Below, in pieces: positions 1-9,011 of a DNA stretch of 64,000 nucleotides. The stretch comes from Armatimonadota bacterium (GTDB taxonomy: Bacteria > Sysuimicrobiota > Sysuimicrobiia > Sysuimicrobiales > Humicultoraceae), in NCBI GenBank assembly GCA_031459715.1, contig JAVKIA010000002.1:64596-128595 (forward strand), given 5' to 3'. Within the stretch, counting starts at the first letter, position 1. The number at the start of each line of letters is the position of its first letter. The notes below the pieces were generated by a model. That model did no database searches and was not told the origin of the DNA. It was given only the letters and a program-made list of their open reading frames with translations. The translations under genes and the position numbers were made by a program.

Positions 1-1197
1 GCGTCCCAGCACCACCCGGGCCACCGAGTCGTCCACATGCCGGGCGATGGGCCGGTCGTGCACCAGGAAGAGGTCCGCGATCCCGCTCAGGCGATCCAGA
101 GCCTCTCGTTCGTCGGTGACGATGGGCTCCTCCGCCAGGTTCCCGCTGGTGGCCACCACGGGGAACCCGAGCTCGGTCATCAGCAGGTGGTGCAGGGGGC
201 TGTAAGGGAGCATCACTCCCAGGAAGGGATTGCCCGGGGCTACCGCGGCGGCGACGGATGCACCGGCCCGGCGGCGCAGCAGGACGATGGGGGCCTCAGG
301 CGAGACAAGGAGCGCCGCCTCTTCACCCGAAACCAAGCAGTCTCTCCTTGCCGCCTGCAGCGACGGGTAGAGAAGGGCGAAGGGCTTCTCCTCGCGCCGC
401 TTGCGGTGGCGCAGACGCTGCACCGCCTCCTCGCTGCGCGCATCCACCAGGAGCTGGAAGCCGCCCAGTCCCTTGAGCGCCACGATGGCGCCCCGGCGCA
501 GCGCCGCGGCCGCCTCCTGCAGCGCCGCCTCCCGGACAGCCAGAACGCGCCCCCGCTCGTCCCACAGCGCCAGGTGCGGGCCGCATACGGGGCAGGCGAT
601 GGGCTGGGCGTGGAAGCGGCGGTCCAGCGGGTCGTCGTACTCCGCCCGGCAGGCCGGACACATGGCGAAACCGCGCATGGTGGTGTTGGGACGGTCGTAG
701 GGCAAGTTCTCGATAATGCTGAAACGCGGCCCGCAGTTGGTGCAGTTGATGAAGGGATAGCGGTAGCGGCGGTCTCGTGGGTCGAAGAGCTCCCGCAGGC
801 AGTCCGGGCAGGTGGCAATGTCTGGGAGTACGGCAACCGTCCTGGCGCCCTCCACCGTGCTCTCCCTGATCTGGAACCCCACAAATCCCACCGCATCCAG
901 GTAGACGGCGTCCAGGCTGACTACCGCCGCCCGCGGGGGCCGCTCCCGCTGCACCCGCCGCAGGAAGGCGCGCAGGGCCTCTTGCGGGCCTTCCACCTCG
1001 ATGAAGACCCCTTGCGTGGTGTTGCTCACCCATCCGGCCAGGCCCGTCTCCGTGGCCAGGCGGTAGACGAACGGCCTGTAGCCCACCCCCTGGACGGCGC
1101 CGCGGATGGTCACCCGGAGCCGCTGCGCAGGGGACTCCTGCGCGCGGGGCCGCTTCCTCACCTGCCGGGAAACGTGCTGCACGCGCAGGTCAGCCAT
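1..1197 (-). CDS. hypF: Carbamoyltransferase HypF, N-terminal part (runs off window)
   Basis: HypF makes the cyano ligands of the [NiFe] site from carbamoyl phosphate, working with HypE. The 399 visible codons carry the expected domain order: an acylphosphatase domain (motif VQGVGYRPFVYRL near residues 35-47), a double zinc-finger region with CxxC pairs at C130/C133, C152/C155, C180/C183 and C202/C205, then the start of the YrdC-like domain (KGLGGFQLL, later SGN). The C-terminal Kae1-like carbamoyltransferase domain lies beyond base 1. The ATG at 1195-1197 overlaps the stop of the endopeptidase gene by 8 bases, so the two are translationally coupled. The reading frame stays open to the window edge. 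Confidence 0.95.
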   Translation of the reverse strand, partial: MADLRVQHVSRQVRKRPRAQESPAQRLRVTIRGAVQGVGYRPFVYRLATETGLAGWVSNTTQGVFIEVEGPQEALRAFLRRVQRERPPRAAVVSLDAVYLDAVGFVGFQIRESTVEGARTVAVLPDIATCPDCLRELFDPRDRRYRYPFINCTNCGPRFSIIENLPYDRPNTTMRGFAMCPACRAEYDDPLDRRFHAQPIACPVCGPHLALWDERGRVLAVREAALQEAAAALRRGAIVALKGLGGFQLLVDARSEEAVQRLRHRKRREEKPFALLYPSLQAARRDCLVSGEEAALLVSPEAPIVLLRRRAGASVAAAVAPGNPFLGVMLPYSPLHHLLMTELGFPVVATSGNLAEEPIVTDEREALDRLSGIADLFLVHDRPIARHVDDSVARVVLGR

Positions 1198-1660
1198 CCC
1201 GCTCACCGCCAGCCTGCAGGTCCTGCAGGATCGATGCTACCACCCCGCGCACCGCCCTCCTCACCTCCGGGGAGAGCCCCACACCGGCGGTAAAGTGCTC
1301 CCCCTCGATCCCGTAGACCAGCAGGCGGCGCGGCAGCCGCCCCAGGGCCCGGGCCAGCTCCACCGCGTCCGCCACCCCCACGGCGTGCGTGGAGTCCCGA
1401 AGCAGCGTCGCCGGCAGCGGGCCGTCCGCCGCGTCGAAGCGGTACACCGTGCCCGCCGCCGCCCCCGAGGCTACGGCGTCCACCAGGATCACCAGGTCGG
1501 CTCCCTCCCACGCCTCCAGCAGGGCAGCCCCCTCGCCGCCGTGTTCCGCCAGGCGGACGTCACCCCGCACCCGCCGCCGCAGGCGGCGCACCACCTCCCG
1601 CCCCGCAGCGTCGTCACGCCGGTAGGGATTCCCCACTCCGATCACCAGAGCCGGCCGCAT
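1190..1660 (-). CDS. [NiFe]-hydrogenase maturation endopeptidase (M52 family), group 3b operon
   Basis: A 156-residue M52-type protease that removes the C-terminal tail of the large subunit after nickel insertion. The nickel-sensing residues of the family are visible: GVGNPYRRDDAAG (Asp near residues 16-17), ILVDAV (Asp near 61) and a His near 92 in DSTHAVG. It sits between the large subunit gene (stop 4 bases from this start) and hypF, so it is probably dedicated to the group 3b enzyme. A second paralogue lies at 6813-7367 beside the other hydrogenase. Confidence 0.92.
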   Translation of the reverse strand: MRPALVIGVGNPYRRDDAAGREVVRRLRRRVRGDVRLAEHGGEGAALLEAWEGADLVILVDAVASGAAAGTVYRFDAADGPLPATLLRDSTHAVGVADAVELARALGRLPRRLLVYGIEGEHFTAGVGLSPEVRRAVRGVVASILQDLQAGGERDG

Positions 1661-1663
1661 GCC

Positions 1664-2956
1664 CTACTCCCGGTCCACTCGCAAGGTTAGGAAGTGGGTG
1701 GCGCAGGAGATGCAGGGATCGTAGTTGCGGATGGCCTGCTCGCACTGCCAGGCGAGCGTGGCGTGGTCCAGGTCGATGCGTGGCGCGACGAACGCCCGCA
1801 GGTCCTCCTCCATCGCCTTCTGGTTCTGCGCCGTGGGGGGGACGATTTTCGCCTCGGTAATCACCCCGTTCCCGTCGATGGTGTAACGGTGGTAGAGGAT
1901 GCCCCGCGGGGCTTCGGTGCACCCGTAGCCCGTCCCCGCCCGCGGACGGACCTCCACGAACGGCCGCTGCGGGGGCTGGTACAGGTCGATCAGCCGCAGG
2001 GCTTCCTCGCAGGCGTAGAGGACTTCCACGCTGCGTACCACGATGCTCTGGAAGGGGTTACGGCAGACCGGACCAAGCCCCCCCTCCCGCGCCGCCTGCT
2101 GTACCGCGGCGGGGAGGCGGTCGAAGTTCAGGTTGTAGCGGGCCAGCGGCCCCACCAGGTAGGCTCCCCTGACCCGCAGCCGGGAATGCAGGGCGTTGGA
2201 GTGGGGGATGTGCTCCTCGACGAAGTGGGTGTCGTAGTCGCGCACGGGAATGTCCAGCCCCCGGGTGGAGACGAGCCGCCCCTCGATGATGGGGTACTCG
2301 GTGGGATGGCGCAGGGCGACGAACTCGTAGTCGTGTTCGTAGTCGGGGAACGGCAGCGTCCCCGCCCAGCGCACCGTCTCCAGTGCCGCATCGCGCGCCC
2401 ACTTCAATTGCTCGGCGACCCGGGCCAGGTCGGCCCTGACCGGCACATGGTAGAACCCGCCCACGCGCACGGTGATGGGGTGGACTTCCCGCCCGCCAAG
2501 CAGAGCCATCAGGTCGTTGCCCGCCTTTTTCAGCCGCAGCCCCCGCTGCACCACCTCCGGGTGGTCGCGGGCCAGGTGGATGGCGCTCTCGTAGCCCAGG
2601 AAGTCCGGGGCGTGCAGGAGGTAGATGTGCAGGGCGTGGCTTTCCATCCACTCGCCGCAGTAGAGCAGGCGGCGCAGCAGGCGCACCGGCTCCTCCACCT
2701 GGACGCCGCAGACATCCTCCATGGCCGCCACCGCGCTCATCTGGTAGGCCACCGGGCAGATGCCGCAGATCCGTGCCGTGATGTCCGGGGCCTCGGTGAA
2801 GCGGCGGCCCCGCAGAAAGGCCTCAAAGAAGCGTGGCGGCTCGAAGATGCGCAGGCGGGCCTCGGTCACCCGGCCGCCGCGGACGCGCACGTCCAGGGCG
2901 CCCTCGCCCTCGACGCGCGCCAGGTAGTTCACTTTGATGGTCTTAGTGCGCTTCAC
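1664..2956 (-). CDS. hydA: Group 3b-type [NiFe] hydrogenase large subunit (alpha)
   Basis: Catalytic [NiFe] subunit of a cytoplasmic bidirectional NAD(P)-linked hydrogenase (sulfhydrogenase type). The N-terminal nickel-binding motif reads [11 protein letters not shown] and the C-terminal one DPCISCATH, followed by a short tail for endopeptidase cleavage. The frame is open upstream to 3025, but the GTG at 2954-2956 ([19 protein letters not shown]) is preferred: it overlaps the small-subunit stop by 14 bases and begins directly at conserved sequence, giving 430 residues, normal for the family. Group 3b assignment rests on the gene set hydB-hydG-small-large and on the RICGICPxAYQ form of motif 1. 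Confidence 0.95.
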   Translation of the reverse strand: MKRTKTIKVNYLARVEGEGALDVRVRGGRVTEARLRIFEPPRFFEAFLRGRRFTEAPDITARICGICPVAYQMSAVAAMEDVCGVQVEEPVRLLRRLLYCGEWMESHALHIYLLHAPDFLGYESAIHLARDHPEVVQRGLRLKKAGNDLMALLGGREVHPITVRVGGFYHVPVRADLARVAEQLKWARDAALETVRWAGTLPFPDYEHDYEFVALRHPTEYPIIEGRLVSTRGLDIPVRDYDTHFVEEHIPHSNALHSRLRVRGAYLVGPLARYNLNFDRLPAAVQQAAREGGLGPVCRNPFQSIVVRSVEVLYACEEALRLIDLYQPPQRPFVEVRPRAGTGYGCTEAPRGILYHRYTIDGNGVITEAKIVPPTAQNQKAMEEDLRAFVAPRIDLDHATLAWQCEQAIRNYDPCISCATHFLTLRVDRE

Positions 2957-3728
2957 GGCGCTCGCTCTCCGCACGGAAAGCCTCTGCTCCCGCATTGAAG
3001 GTGCGCAGCACCCGCACCAGGTCACCGTCCTCCACCCCCAGGCCCTTCCACCAGGACATCAGGGAGGTGGGGTTGGGCGTCTCCGTGGGGCCGTAGCAGC
3101 CGTAGCAGCCGCGGCCGTAGGCGGGGCAGATGGCCCCGCAGCCGGCCTGCGTGATGGGACCCAGGCAGGGCGTCCCCCGCGCCACCATGACGCAGGGCGT
3201 GCCCCGCCGCTTGCACTCCATGCAGACGCTGTGGGACGGGACCGCCGGGCGCCTGCCGTGGAGGAAGGCGCTGATCACCTCCACCAGCTGCGTCTTGCTG
3301 ATGGGGCAGCCGCGCAGCTCGAAGTCCACGGGCACGTGGGCGGCTACGGGCGTGGAGGTCTCCAGCGTCTGCACGTACTCGGGACGAGCGTAGACCAGCC
3401 TCCGCCACTCCTCCACCTGGGAAAAGTTGCGCAGCGCCTGGATGCCCCCCGCGGTGGCGCAGGCGCCGATGGTCACCAGGACCCGGGAGATCCGCCGCAC
3501 CGCCTTGATGCGTTCCGCGTCGTGCGGAGTAGAGATCGACCCCTCCACCAGGGAGATGTCGTAGGGACCGCGCCCTGTGGCCCGCGAGGCCTCGAGAAAG
3601 TAGGCGATCTCCATCTGGCTGGCGATGGCCAGCAGCTCCTCCTCGCAGTTCAGCAGGGAGAGCTGGCAGCCGTCGCAGGAGGCAAACTTCCAGACGGCCA
3701 GCTTCGGGCGGCGAAGGCTGCGGACCAT
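2943..3728 (-). CDS. hydD: Group 3b-type [NiFe] hydrogenase small subunit (delta)
   Basis: Electron-transfer subunit with the proximal cluster motif [12 protein letters not shown] near residues 15-26, GACATAGG in the middle, and C-terminal cysteine groups ([36 protein letters not shown]) for medial and distal clusters. There is no Tat signal, so it is cytoplasmic. The ATG at 3726-3728 ([14 protein letters not shown]) is chosen over an upstream in-frame start at 3827 because it overlaps the hydG stop by one base and begins at conserved sequence. Length is 261 residues. Confidence 0.94.
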   Translation of the reverse strand: MVRSLRRPKLAVWKFASCDGCQLSLLNCEEELLAIASQMEIAYFLEASRATGRGPYDISLVEGSISTPHDAERIKAVRRISRVLVTIGACATAGGIQALRNFSQVEEWRRLVYARPEYVQTLETSTPVAAHVPVDFELRGCPISKTQLVEVISAFLHGRRPAVPSHSVCMECKRRGTPCVMVARGTPCLGPITQAGCGAICPAYGRGCYGCYGPTETPNPTSLMSWWKGLGVEDGDLVRVLRTFNAGAEAFRAESERREAH

Positions 3729-4573
3729 CACAGCTCCCTCAGGCGGAAGAACGGGGCGATTCGCCGGTAGGGGAAGACCGGTCCGTCCCGGCAGACGAAG
3801 AACGGTCCGCACTGGCAGTGGCCGCACTGCCCGATGCCGCAGTGCATGTTGCGTTCCATGGAGAGGTAGATGCTCCCGTCCGGCACGCCACGGGCCTGCA
3901 ACTCGCGCACCACGAAGCGCATCATCACCTCCGGCCCGCAGACCAGGGCCACGGTGCTGGCCGGCTCGAAGCGCGCCCGCGGGATCAGCGTGGTCACCAC
4001 TCCCACGTCACCCCGCCAGCCGTCGGTGGCCGCGTCCACCGTCACCTCCACCTCCAGATCCATCCGAGCACGCCACCGCCGCAGGTCCGTCACGTACAGC
4101 AGATCTCCCGGGGTGCGCGCCCCGTAGAGCAGGACGATGCGCCCGAAGCGCTCCCGCCGCGCCAGGAGAGCGTACAGCGCGGGGCGCAGCGGCGCCAGCC
4201 CCATACCCCCGGCCACCACGACCACGTCGCTGCCGGCTGCCTCCTCCAACGGCCAGGAGGTGCCGAAGGGACCGCGCACGCCCACGGCCCCGCCGCGGGG
4301 GAGGCGGCCCAGGGCGCGCGTCACCGCCCCCACCATGCGCACCGTGTGCACCAGCCGGCCCGGGTGCGCCGGGTCGCCGCTGATGGAGATAGGGACCTCG
4401 CCCACGCCAAAGACGTACAACATGTTGAACTGCCCGGGGGCGAACTCTCCCAGCCCCGGCCCCACCGCCTCCAGCTCCAGGGTGACGGTGTCCCGGGTCT
4501 CCCGTCGCCGCGCGTGCAGGCGGCAGGGGAGGGGCCACAGGGGTGCAGGGGAGGCCTCAACGGTGGGGGACAT
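3728..4573 (-). CDS. hydG: FAD/NAD(P)-binding subunit of group 3b hydrogenase (gamma, HydG-like)
   Basis: A 281-residue ferredoxin-NADP reductase-like diaphorase subunit that passes electrons between NAD(P)H and the hydrogenase clusters. It has an FAD-binding beta-barrel ([13 protein letters not shown], residues about 44-56), an NAD(P)-binding region ([16 protein letters not shown], about 118-133, and [11 protein letters not shown]), and a C-terminal [2Fe-2S] motif [14 protein letters not shown]. The start overlaps the end of the cNMP-domain gene by 17 bases. Confidence 0.93.
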   Translation of the reverse strand: MSPTVEASPAPLWPLPCRLHARRRETRDTVTLELEAVGPGLGEFAPGQFNMLYVFGVGEVPISISGDPAHPGRLVHTVRMVGAVTRALGRLPRGGAVGVRGPFGTSWPLEEAAGSDVVVVAGGMGLAPLRPALYALLARRERFGRIVLLYGARTPGDLLYVTDLRRWRARMDLEVEVTVDAATDGWRGDVGVVTTLIPRARFEPASTVALVCGPEVMMRFVVRELQARGVPDGSIYLSMERNMHCGIGQCGHCQCGPFFVCRDGPVFPYRRIAPFFRLREL

Positions 4574-5024
4574 GGCCGTAGACGTCCAGCAACTGCAGCC
4601 TGGTGGCCTGCAGCCGCTCCACGATGACCTGGGCGAAGCGCTTTACCAGCTCGTAGCCCAGACTGTGGTCCTGCTCGCACTTGTCCCTCAGGCACTGGCC
4701 GTCCATGGCGATGGCCCGCACCAGCTCCACGGCCCGCGCGTCGAAGTGCCAGCGGTGGGGAGGAAAGAGCCACGCCCAGCCCAGTACGTCCCCCTCCCTG
4801 ATGGTCTGGATGGTCAGGGAGCCCCGTCCCGGTACGGCCATCTCCAGAGCCACCCGGCCGTGGCGGAGGAGGTAGAAAGTCTTCGCCTCCTCCCCTTCCC
4901 TGAAGATGTACTGCCCCGCCTCGAAGCGCACGTTGGCGGCGCAGCCCACCAGCACCTGGAGGTGCTCGGGGCGCAGGTCCTTGAAGAACGGATGTGCGGC
5001 CAGCAGCCGCTCAAGAGTCTCCAT
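4557..5024 (-). CDS. Cyclic-nucleotide-binding-domain protein without DNA-binding domain
   Basis: A 155-residue protein made of one Crp-type effector beta-roll. Visible are [20 protein letters not shown] (about 33-52) and [20 protein letters not shown] (about 88-107), followed by the dimerisation helix ([19 protein letters not shown]). It ends without a helix-turn-helix, so it cannot act alone as a Crp-type transcription factor. It is embedded between hydB and hydG with overlaps of 14 and 17 bases. A redox or ligand-sensing or assembly role tied to the hydrogenase is inferred. A Crp-type HTH fragment occurs at 6279-6422 on the other strand. Confidence 0.85.
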   Translation of the reverse strand: METLERLLAAHPFFKDLRPEHLQVLVGCAANVRFEAGQYIFREGEEAKTFYLLRHGRVALEMAVPGRGSLTIQTIREGDVLGWAWLFPPHRWHFDARAVELVRAIAMDGQCLRDKCEQDHSLGYELVKRFAQVIVERLQATRLQLLDVYGHVPHR

Positions 5025-6168
5025 CGGTCTGCTCCTTCCCTCCGCTCGTCGCGGCCCGCTCTTCCCCGCGCAGGGCGCGGACCTCTTCCGTGATGTCGAT
5101 CCCCACGGGACACCAGGTGATGCACCGCCCGCAGCCCACGCACCCCGACGTCCCGAACTGGTCGATCCACGCTGCCAGCTTGTGGGTCAGCCACTGCCGG
5201 TAGCGGGAAGCTGTGGAGACGCGCACGCTGCCGCCGTGGATGTAAGAGAAGGTCAGGGAGAAGCAGGAGTCCCAGCGGCGCCAGCGCTCCGCGTGCTCCC
5301 CGGTCAGGTCGGTGACCTCCACTACCGCGTGGCAGAAGCAGGTGGGGCAGGCCAGAGTGCAGTTGCCGCAGGCCAGGCAGCGGGCGGCGGTCTCCTGCCA
5401 GCGGGGGTGCTCCGCGTTCCGGTAGAGCACCTCCCGGATGTCGCGGGTGTCCAGACGGCGGCCCATCTGCGCCGCGGTGCGGGTGACGATGGCCGCGGCG
5501 GCCTCCCCGTCGGCGGCTTCGGCCGGGCGGGAGGGTACATGACTCAGGATCTCCGCCCCCCGCGCCGTACCCACCTCCACCAGGAACTCATGGCGCCCTT
5601 CTCCCACCATCTCGGTGAGCGCCAGGTCATACCCCTCGCTGGCCCGGGGTCCGGTGCCCATGGAGGCGCAGAAGCAGGTCCCCCCGGCCCGCCCGCAGTT
5701 GACTGCTACGATGAAGGCTCCCCGGCGCGCGGCGTAGGCGGGGTCGGGGACAGCGCCCTGCAGGAAGACCCGGTCCTGGATCTGGATGGCATGCAGGTCA
5801 CAGGCCCGCACCCCGAGGAAGGCGTACGGCCTGCTCTCCTCCTCCCGGTCCACCCGCTGCCACCCGCCGTCGGCCCGCCGGGCCCTCCACAGGCGCAGTT
5901 CCGGAGGAAAGAGGTAGCGCTTCCAGGAGGCGGGGCTGGAGGCGTAGCCAAAGAGAGCCCCGTCGTCGCGGCGCTGCAGGCGGTAGGCCCCCGGCCCCTG
6001 CTCCTCAGTCCACCCGGCGGGCAGGTCGGCCAGGGAAGAGATCTCCTCGTAGACGATGGCGCCCTCGCGCCTCACCGGGCCGACCAGCGTATAGCCAGCC
6101 TCCCGCAGCCGGGCCAGGAGCTCATCCAGGCCCTGTCGGTCGATGACCCGCTGCTTTGCGGGCTGCAT
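5011..6168 (-). CDS. hydB: Fe-S subunit of group 3b hydrogenase (sulfhydrogenase beta, HydB-like)
   Basis: A 385-residue iron-sulfur protein that relays electrons within the HydABGD-type complex. Two C-terminal ferredoxin motifs are clear, [16 protein letters not shown] and [16 protein letters not shown], and a further Cys group ([11 protein letters not shown]) lies near the middle, as in sulfhydrogenase beta subunits. It is the first gene of the operon. The ATG at 6166-6168 is preceded by the promoter region containing the palindromes at 6239-6283. Confidence 0.92.
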   Translation of the reverse strand: MQPAKQRVIDRQGLDELLARLREAGYTLVGPVRREGAIVYEEISSLADLPAGWTEEQGPGAYRLQRRDDGALFGYASSPASWKRYLFPPELRLWRARRADGGWQRVDREEESRPYAFLGVRACDLHAIQIQDRVFLQGAVPDPAYAARRGAFIVAVNCGRAGGTCFCASMGTGPRASEGYDLALTEMVGEGRHEFLVEVGTARGAEILSHVPSRPAEAADGEAAAAIVTRTAAQMGRRLDTRDIREVLYRNAEHPRWQETAARCLACGNCTLACPTCFCHAVVEVTDLTGEHAERWRRWDSCFSLTFSYIHGGSVRVSTASRYRQWLTHKLAAWIDQFGTSGCVGCGRCITWCPVGIDITEEVRALRGEERAATSGGKEQTDGDS

Positions 6169-6238
6169 GCTCAGGCTCCCCTATGACTGTATCGGTCTCC
6201 ACCCTGAGGTCCTATCGGGCTCATGCTCGATCTGCGGG

Positions 6239-6283
6239 TCGGACAGACGTCCGATCGCCGGTGGTACTATACCCATCGATGGG
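6239..6283. promoter_or_regulatory. Divergent control region with two palindromes and facing -10 boxes
   Basis: Two dyads lie between hydB and the small HTH fragment: TCGGAC-AGAC-GTCCGA (6239-6254) and the perfect 12-base palindrome CCCATCGATGGG (6272-6283). Between them, 6265-6271 reads TACTATA, giving TACTAT on the plus strand and TATAGT on the minus strand. No good -35 box is visible on either strand, which would fit activator dependence. The plus-strand -10 is about 8 bases before the ATG at 6279, a leaderless arrangement. Operator function is inferred. Confidence 0.45.
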
Positions 6284-6422
6284 ACTGAAAATGGCGCAGA
6301 AGGAAAATCCTGTCCGCATGACCCACCAGGAGATCGCACCCGAGCTGGGCACTTCCCGGGAAGTCGTCAGTCGCGTTCTTGAGGATTTCACGGCCGGAGG
6401 AATGATCCGGTCGGCCAGCTAG
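6279..6422 (+). pseudogene. Crp/FNR-type helix-turn-helix fragment
   Basis: A 47-codon open frame whose last 34 residues match the DNA-binding helix-turn-helix of Crp/FNR regulators: MTHQEIAPELGTSREVVSRV followed by LEDFTAGGMIRSAS and a stop. In intact family members the frame continues for 15-25 residues after the recognition helix and has about 150 residues of effector domain before it; both are absent here. It is most simply a decayed remnant. A leaderless micro-regulator is possible because TACTAT sits just upstream of the ATG. An alternative start is the ATG at 6291. Confidence 0.6.
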
Positions 6423-6444
6423 TGGCCGCTGGAGTCAGTGCGGG

Positions 6445-6468
6445 ACCGGAGCGGCGCGCGGCTCCGGT
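6445..6468. terminator. Stem-loop between converging HTH fragment and hypA
   Basis: A perfect 8-base inverted repeat ACCGGAGC / GCTCCGGT with an 8-base GC loop lies 13 bases before the stop of hypA and 23 bases after the stop of the HTH fragment. No T-run follows on either strand, so termination is inferred from position and symmetry only. Confidence 0.4.
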
Positions 6469-6480
6469 GAAGCGCCGGCA

Positions 6481-6831
6481 TCAACCCGCGGGCACGTCGA
6501 CCTCGATGTCTTCCAGGGTCATTTCGGGGTCCGGGGGCTCGGGCAGGGCCGGCGCGCCGCAGGCGGGGCAGGTGAGGTCGGCCGTCACCACGAACTTGCG
6601 GGCACAGTAGCGGCAGGTCTTTTCCACGGATCGCCTGGTGAAGACCAGCTCGGCGCCCTCGGCCGGCGTGCCCTGGCTGACCAGGGCGAAGTGCAGGCGC
6701 ACCGTCTCCGGCTCGATGTGCGAGGCGCTGGAGAGCACCAGGTGCAGGCGACGGATGGCACAGGCGCCCGCCCGCTGCGCCGCCTCCAGGGCTGCGGCCA
6801 GAAGCTCTTCGGTCAGAGCCAGCTCGTGCAT
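6481..6831 (-). CDS. hypA: Hydrogenase nickel-incorporation protein HypA
   Basis: A 116-residue metallochaperone that delivers nickel to the large subunit with HypB. It begins with the invariant Met-His-Glu (MHELALTEELL), where the N-terminal amine and His2 bind nickel, and carries the structural zinc site CRYCARKF ... LTCPACGAP. The start is fixed by this MHE motif, so the longer in-frame extension to 6858 is not used. It overlaps the preceding endopeptidase gene by 19 bases and is the last gene of the Mvh-Hdr-Etf operon. Confidence 0.95.
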   Translation of the reverse strand: MHELALTEELLAAALEAAQRAGACAIRRLHLVLSSASHIEPETVRLHFALVSQGTPAEGAELVFTRRSVEKTCRYCARKFVVTADLTCPACGAPALPEPPDPEMTLEDIEVDVPAG

Positions 6832-7367
6832 CTGGAGACGGGCGCCGGCTGGGCCCAATCCTGCAGAATGCCCACCACCAGCTCCACGACCAGGGAAACC
6901 GCCTCCTGCAGGGCCGGGTGCATCGCCCCGCCAATAGTGGTGCAGTCGGAAGCTTCCACGGCCAGGACCACCACTTCCTGCGGGGCCGGCAACCCCAGCG
7001 TGCGGGCCAGGTGCAGCATCTCCAGCAGGCCCACATAGTGGGGTGACGGGCCGGGCGCGGACCGCAGGTCATCCTCCCGGATGAGGTGCACTGTGCCGGG
7101 CGGGCCCGTCCCCGTGCGTACCGTGTCCACGACCACCAGGCGCGGGACCTCCAGGAGGTCGTCCAGCAGCCCGAACCCCGTCAGCTCGTTCTGCACTACC
7201 TCCGTCCCGGGAGGCAGACGCCCCGCCAGCGCACCGGCCACCTCCGCCCCCAGGGCGTCATCGGCCAGCAGTGGATTGCCCAGGCACAGGACCCGGGCGG
7301 CCACACGCTCCCGCGGCTCTGGCGGAGAGGCATACATGCTCAACCTGCCCACCTCCCCTCCGGTCAC
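6813..7367 (-). CDS. [NiFe]-hydrogenase maturation endopeptidase (M52 family), Mvh operon
   Basis: A 184-residue M52 protease: CLGNPLLADDALG near residues 29-41, VVVDTVRTG near 80 and SPHYVGLLEML near 110 give the Asp, Asp and His that bind nickel. The ATG overlaps the mvhA stop (ATGA), tying it to processing of that large subunit. A shorter start at codon 11 (MYASPPEP) is possible. It differs clearly from the paralogue at 1190-1660, as expected because these proteases are specific to one large subunit. Confidence 0.92.
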   Translation of the reverse strand: MTGGEVGRLSMYASPPEPRERVAARVLCLGNPLLADDALGAEVAGALAGRLPPGTEVVQNELTGFGLLDDLLEVPRLVVVDTVRTGTGPPGTVHLIREDDLRSAPGPSPHYVGLLEMLHLARTLGLPAPQEVVVLAVEASDCTTIGGAMHPALQEAVSLVVELVVGILQDWAQPAPVSRCTSWL

Positions 7368-8932
7368 GTCCGGTGCACCCTGCCGTCGTGGTCCCGTCGC
7401 AGCAGCCCCAGCACGTTGCCCTGCCGGTCGCGCAACCGCAGCACCAGCGGCATGCTTCCGGGGAGAGAGTGGGTGGCGCAGGCGTGACAGGGGTCGTAGG
7501 CACGGAAGGCCATTTCCACCATGTTCAGCAGCCCCTCGCTGAGCTCCCGTCCGGAGAGCACCCCCTTCGCCGCCTTCTCCACGCTCATGGCGATGCGCGC
7601 AGCGTTGTTCTGCGTGGCCACGATGAGGTTGGCCCGCTGGATCACCCCTCGCTCATCGGTCTCGTAGTGGTGGAAGAGCGTCCCCCGCGGCGCCTCCACC
7701 ACGCCCACTCCCGCACGCGGTGTGGCCGTGGGCAGGGTGCGCACCACTGGGTCGATGATCTCCGGGTCGTTGGCCAGCTCCCGCATCCGCTCTGCGGCGT
7801 AGAGCAGCTCGATCACCCGCGCCCAGTGGTTGGCCAGGGTGTGGTGCACCGGCTTGCCGCCCAGGGTGGCGTAGAACTCCTCGTAGGCCTCCTGGGCCAG
7901 AGGCGTGGCCATGCCGTCGGCCGCGTTCAGCCGGGCCAGGGGGGCGACGCAGTAGATGCCGCTGTCGGGCCCGTCAACAAACCCCTTCCACCCCACCGGC
8001 TTCAGGTAGCAGAACTTGACGTAGCTCCACGGCTCCACGTGTTCGGCCACGTAGTCCAGGTAGTCGGCCGCGGCGAACGTGGTTAGCTCTCTCCCCTCGG
8101 GGGAAGTCACGCGAATCCGTCCGTCGTAGAAGTTGACTCGGTTGCGATTGTCCACCAGCCCCATGTAGTAGGTGCGGTGGGTGAAGGCGTCGTCGCGGAT
8201 GAGGGCCACGTAGTCGGAGTTCTTCAGGACCACATCCTGGAACAGCTTCAGGGTGAAGCGGGCAAACTCCACCGCCTCCCCCGCCACCTCCTGGAAGCGG
8301 GCCTGGTCCTGGGGGGTGAGGCGCCTGGCCACCCCGCCCGGCAGCCCCAGCACCGGGTGAACCGCCTTTCCCCCGACCAGAGCGATCAGCTCGCGCAGCC
8401 GTCGGCGCATGGCGATAACCCTCTGCCCCACCTCCAGCCCGACGCGGGCGATCACTCCCAGGACGTTGCGCTCGGCGGCGGGCGCGGTGGGCCCCACGAC
8501 GAAGTCGGGGCCGCCCAGGAAGTAGAAGTGAAGGGCGTGGTCCTCCGTCATGAAGGTGCTGTAGACCAGCTCACGGATCTTCCGCGCTGCCGGCGGGGGG
8601 GTCACCTGGTAGAGGGCATCCAGGGCCTTGGTGGAGGCCATGTGGTGCGCGGTGGGGCAGACCCCGCAGATGCGGGAGGTGATCTGCGGCATCTCCTCCG
8701 CCGGCCGCCCCTCGGCAAATTTCTCGAAGCCGCGCAGCTCGGGCACCTGGAAGTAGGCCCGCTCCACCTGCCCCTGCTCGTCCAGGAAGATGTCGATCTT
8801 CCCGTGCCCTTCCAGGCGGGTGATGGGGTCGATGGTGACGCGTCGCCGCACGTACTCGGCGGTGGCCCGCCTCGCTCCCTCCTGCCACGCCCTCTGAGCT
8901 GTCTGCTGCTCTTCCTGCGCCATCCCAGCCAC
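7364..8932 (-). CDS. mvhA: [NiFe] hydrogenase large subunit, MvhA-like (group 3c type)
   Basis: Catalytic subunit of an Hdr-linked hydrogenase, 522 residues. The nickel motifs are RICGVCPTAHH near residue 87 and DPCHACATH near 485, with a C-terminal extension after the His for endopeptidase cleavage. VTIDPITRLEGHGKIDIFL is the conserved start of the family. Adjacency to mvhG, mvhD and hdrA places it in the MvhADG module that oxidises H2 and feeds the flavin of HdrA for electron bifurcation to ferredoxin and a second acceptor. A 79-base gap with a strong hairpin separates it from mvhG. Confidence 0.94.
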   Translation of the reverse strand: MAGMAQEEQQTAQRAWQEGARRATAEYVRRRVTIDPITRLEGHGKIDIFLDEQGQVERAYFQVPELRGFEKFAEGRPAEEMPQITSRICGVCPTAHHMASTKALDALYQVTPPPAARKIRELVYSTFMTEDHALHFYFLGGPDFVVGPTAPAAERNVLGVIARVGLEVGQRVIAMRRRLRELIALVGGKAVHPVLGLPGGVARRLTPQDQARFQEVAGEAVEFARFTLKLFQDVVLKNSDYVALIRDDAFTHRTYYMGLVDNRNRVNFYDGRIRVTSPEGRELTTFAAADYLDYVAEHVEPWSYVKFCYLKPVGWKGFVDGPDSGIYCVAPLARLNAADGMATPLAQEAYEEFYATLGGKPVHHTLANHWARVIELLYAAERMRELANDPEIIDPVVRTLPTATPRAGVGVVEAPRGTLFHHYETDERGVIQRANLIVATQNNAARIAMSVEKAAKGVLSGRELSEGLLNMVEMAFRAYDPCHACATHSLPGSMPLVLRLRDRQGNVLGLLRRDHDGRVHRT

Positions 8933-8946
8933 CTGCCTTGCCCGCC

Positions 8947-8974
8947 CCCCAGAGTTCGCAGGCGAACTCTGGGG
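8947..8974 (-). promoter_or_regulatory. Perfect 12-bp stem-loop in the mvhG-mvhA gap
   Basis: CCCCAGAGTTCG (8947-8958) and CGAACTCTGGGG (8963-8970 plus 8971-8974) form an uninterrupted 12-base stem closed by a 4-base loop. It lies in the longest gap between structural genes of the operon, 15 bases before the mvhA start. There is no T-run, so an mRNA-processing, stability or attenuating element that sets the MvhA:MvhG ratio is more likely than a terminator. Function is inferred; the symmetry is seen directly. Confidence 0.6.
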
Positions 8975-9011
8975 ACCCCGGGCCCGTTATGCGCTGTTTC
9001 CCCGCATACTC

